A program made the translations under genes and the position numbers. The notes below the pieces were generated by a model that was given only the letters and a program-made list of their open reading frames with translations, did no database searches and was not told where the DNA came from. This document shows positions 63,401-64,000 of a DNA stretch of 64,000 nucleotides, one piece after another; positions within the stretch are counted from its first letter, which is position 1; every line of letters starts with the position of its first letter. Source of the stretch: Syngnathus acus (lineage: Eukaryota; Chordata; Actinopteri; Syngnathiformes; Syngnathidae); assembly GCF_901709675.1 (NCBI RefSeq), contig NC_051105.1, forward strand, positions 3,587,104-3,651,103. The letters run 5' to 3'.

Positions 63401-63809
63401 CGTCATCACATTTTCCTTTTTCAGGCCCAGCGAGAACATGCTGATACGCGCCAACACTGATGGAACCTACAGTGCCAACTGGACCCCGGGAGCGATCGGT
63501 CTCTATACAATCCACGTCACCATTGATGGAATTGAAATAGGTGCGTGCTCATCTCTTATGCTGCATTTAAAACACATTTTAGTTTCATAATGGTACATCA
63601 CTTAGGAAATGTTCGGAATGCACCGAAGTCGGTCTTTGTATGTTGCTTTTGGGAATACTTAGGGCAATGGTGTTGACATTGAATTGAAACAAAGTACCTG
63701 GCTTTTTACAGATGCAGGTTTGGAGGTAGAAGTCAAAGACCCTCCCAAAGGCATGATACCACCAGGGACGCAGATGGTCAAACCCAAGGCAGAGCCTCAG
63801 CCGAGCAAG
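33461..63809 (+). CDS. mycbp2: MYCBP2 (PAM/Highwire/RPM-1 E3 ligase), first 49 coding exons, cut by the window end
   Basis: Giant PHR-family ubiquitin ligase controlling axon growth, synapse formation and axon degeneration (known targets include DLK and NMNAT2). Exons: 33461-33735, 35941-36016, 40036-40251, 40509-40662, 40933-41129, 42878-43120, 43752-43823, 43973-44069, 44290-44363, 45162-45300, 46391-46467, 47237-47441, 47533-47697, 48051-48209, 48582-48786, 48865-49010, 50137-50247, 51651-51755, 52922-53041, 53192-53273, 53634-53751, 53832-54190, 54413-54585, 54672-54797, 54918-55045, 55127-55218, 55536-55670, 55746-55829, 55907-56003, 56084-56276, 56380-56654, 57096-57317, 57400-57591, 57664-57870, 57954-58091, 58951-59129, 59209-59351, 59480-59580, 59664-59882, 60524-60746, 60834-60952, 61048-61135, 61278-61327, 61411-61583, 62511-62655, 62746-62952, 63029-63084, 63425-63540, 63712-63809. 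All 2458 codons are in frame and follow the vertebrate protein closely. The DOC and RING parts lie beyond the window. Confidence 0.96.
42040..42204 (+). mobile_element. SINE 3' half in mycbp2 intron 5
   Basis: CTTCCTCCCACATTCTAAAT, TAAATTGTCTGTAGGTGTGA and GTGGGAATGGTTGTAGCC follow the order of the SINE body in + orientation. The copy ends near AATAGGTGGATGG, and the tRNA-like head is missing. Confidence 0.6.
43179..43566. mobile_element. TA-flanked inverted-repeat element, copy B (388 bases)
   Basis: Same family as copy A, with CCGGACTATAAGGCGCACC at both ends in inverted orientation. It has a longer, unrelated AT-rich interior and a decayed right terminus. Lies in mycbp2 intron 6. Confidence 0.7.
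46391..48209 (+). other. mycbp2: mycbp2 RCC1-like repeats, first block (exons 11-14, residues 515-717)
   Basis: Beta-propeller repeats of RCC1 type, seen as [40 protein letters not shown] and [20 protein letters not shown], each followed by a Gly-rich turn. An inverted-repeat transposon of 242 bases and a stray mariner-like end lie in the introns of this block. Confidence 0.85.
46890..47131. mobile_element. TA-flanked inverted-repeat element, copy C (242 bases)
   Basis: Same terminal repeats as copy A and flanked by TA on both sides; mycbp2 intron 11. Its centre contains GGCCTGCGGGCCGGACTTTG, a phrase that looks like the interior of a fish hAT element. Confidence 0.75.
48582..49010 (+). other. 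mycbp2: mycbp2 cysteine-rich insert (exons 15-16, residues 717-834)
   Basis: An acidic lead ([15 protein letters not shown]) precedes a Cys-dense segment ([18 protein letters not shown], then [16 protein letters not shown]). It splits the RCC1-like domain into two blocks and probably binds metal, although it fits no standard zinc-finger spacing that I can name. Confidence 0.8.
52078..52322. mobile_element. pogo/Tigger-like miniature element (245 bases)
   Basis: The left end CACTAGACCCTCAGAAGTGG and the right end, read inverted, CAGTTGACCCTCAGAACTC form imperfect terminal repeats of the kind seen in pogo/Tigger elements. TA precedes the left end but does not follow the right. No transposase frame. 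Lies in mycbp2 intron 18. Confidence 0.5.
52922..54190 (+). other. mycbp2: mycbp2 RCC1-like repeats, second block (exons 19-22, residues 906-1132)
   Basis: Further RCC1 repeats: [20 protein letters not shown] with [12 protein letters not shown], and [20 protein letters not shown] with GSFSKGQLGRP. Exon 22, at 359 bases the largest visible exon, continues through [20 protein letters not shown]. In the known family this propeller engages partner proteins. Confidence 0.88.
54672..56003 (+). other. mycbp2: mycbp2 PHR domain 1 (exons 24-29, residues about 1190-1410)
   Basis: The PHR fold is a beta-sandwich unique to PAM/Highwire/RPM-1 and BTBD1/2-type proteins. Seen here are [42 protein letters not shown] and [20 protein letters not shown]. 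The intron after exon 28 uses a GC donor. Confidence 0.88.
57664..59351 (+). other. mycbp2: mycbp2 PHR domain 2 (exons 34-37, residues about 1705-1927)
   Basis: Second PHR domain: [46 protein letters not shown] and [20 protein letters not shown]. It ends GQIPQILYY, echoing GQIPQLLY at the end of PHR domain 1, and the intron falls at the same point after that Tyr in both. Confidence 0.88.
58505..58850. mobile_element. Probable hAT-derived fragment in mycbp2 intron 35
   Basis: Starts CTGGGGGTCTCTACCTTTTT followed by GAAAGTGAGAGCAATTATAC, and ends around GGGCTACTAATGTGGTCCTT and GGTCTACCTGGTGACCCT. These phrases are common in fish non-autonomous hAT elements. Exact ends and target duplication are not clear. 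Confidence 0.35.
61913..62279. mobile_element. TA-flanked inverted-repeat element, copy D (367 bases)
   Basis: Same terminal repeats as copy A, flanked by TA at both ends, in mycbp2 intron 44. The AT-rich interior repeats CTCAACGTTGCTCAAACATT and CTCAATGTTGCTCAAACGTT about 70 bases apart. No coding capacity. Confidence 0.75.
62511..63809 (+). other. mycbp2: mycbp2 filamin-type region (exons 45-49, residues about 2251-2458)
   Basis: Ig-like filamin repeat: [20 protein letters not shown] at its start and [20 protein letters not shown] with [13 protein letters not shown] at its end. A Ser/Pro-rich insert in exon 46 interrupts it. The final visible exon ends [10 protein letters not shown] at 63809; the next exon is outside the window. 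Confidence 0.85.
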
Positions 63810-64000
63810 GTTAGCTGTTATTTTGAATTGACCTTCCTCGTAAACACATCCATGTTTGCAAATCACTCTCCGGAAAGCTCAAGTGATCTTCTCGTCTCAA
63901 ACACGACATCGCTCAAGATATCCGAAGTAACATTTGAAAAAAAAAGTGTGTCTTTTCAAAATACCCTTCCGCTCACTAAGAACCAATCACAATCAATCTA

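Overview
This window is nuclear DNA from a bony fish, most likely a percomorph teleost. Every gene is a vertebrate ortholog with short exons and GT-AG introns, and the gaps hold tRNA-headed SINEs, short inverted-repeat DNA transposons, LINE 3' tails and microsatellites typical of fish. I cannot name the species. There is no bacterial, phage, viral or CRISPR content.

Layout from left to right: a possible terminal exon of an unidentified + strand gene (2-265); katnal1 (-, 1051-4155, 10 coding exons, 481 aa), a katanin-like microtubule-severing AAA ATPase; a rab33b-type Rab GTPase gene (-, 7089-8052, 2 coding exons, 232 aa); kbtbd7 (-, 10664-12538, intronless, 624 aa), a BTB-BACK-Kelch adaptor; slain1 (-, 14831-21994, 9 exons, 638 aa), a microtubule plus-end protein; scel/sciellin (-, 22668-27052, 18 coding exons, 395 aa), a single-LIM protein; and mycbp2 (+, 33461 to beyond the window), the giant PHR-family ubiquitin ligase. 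Of mycbp2, 49 coding exons are visible (2458 codons, roughly half the protein), ending inside the filamin-like region. The catalytic RING end lies downstream.

I assembled the exon chains by hand from splice sites, reading frame and family resemblance. Every chain closes in frame, which is the main support for the boundaries. SLAIN1, SCEL and MYCBP2 are also neighbours on human 13q22, with SCEL and MYCBP2 head to head, so that half is conserved microsynteny. KATNAL1 and KBTBD6/7 are elsewhere on human chromosome 13. The genes do not form a pathway, although katnal1 and slain1 both act on microtubules and kbtbd7 and mycbp2 both serve ubiquitin ligases.

No undescribed multi-gene system is visible. 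The points most worth a second look are: a kbtbd7 product ending at the tryptophan where the mammalian ATG8-binding motif begins; a short sciellin built almost wholly from symmetric phase-2 exons; a GC-AG intron, in-frame alternative acceptors and a uORF overlapping the start codon in mycbp2; identical LINE tails flanking an in-frame slain1 exon; a palindromic SINE with target duplications; four related TA-flanked inverted-repeat elements; and a palindrome-rich minisatellite between scel and mycbp2.
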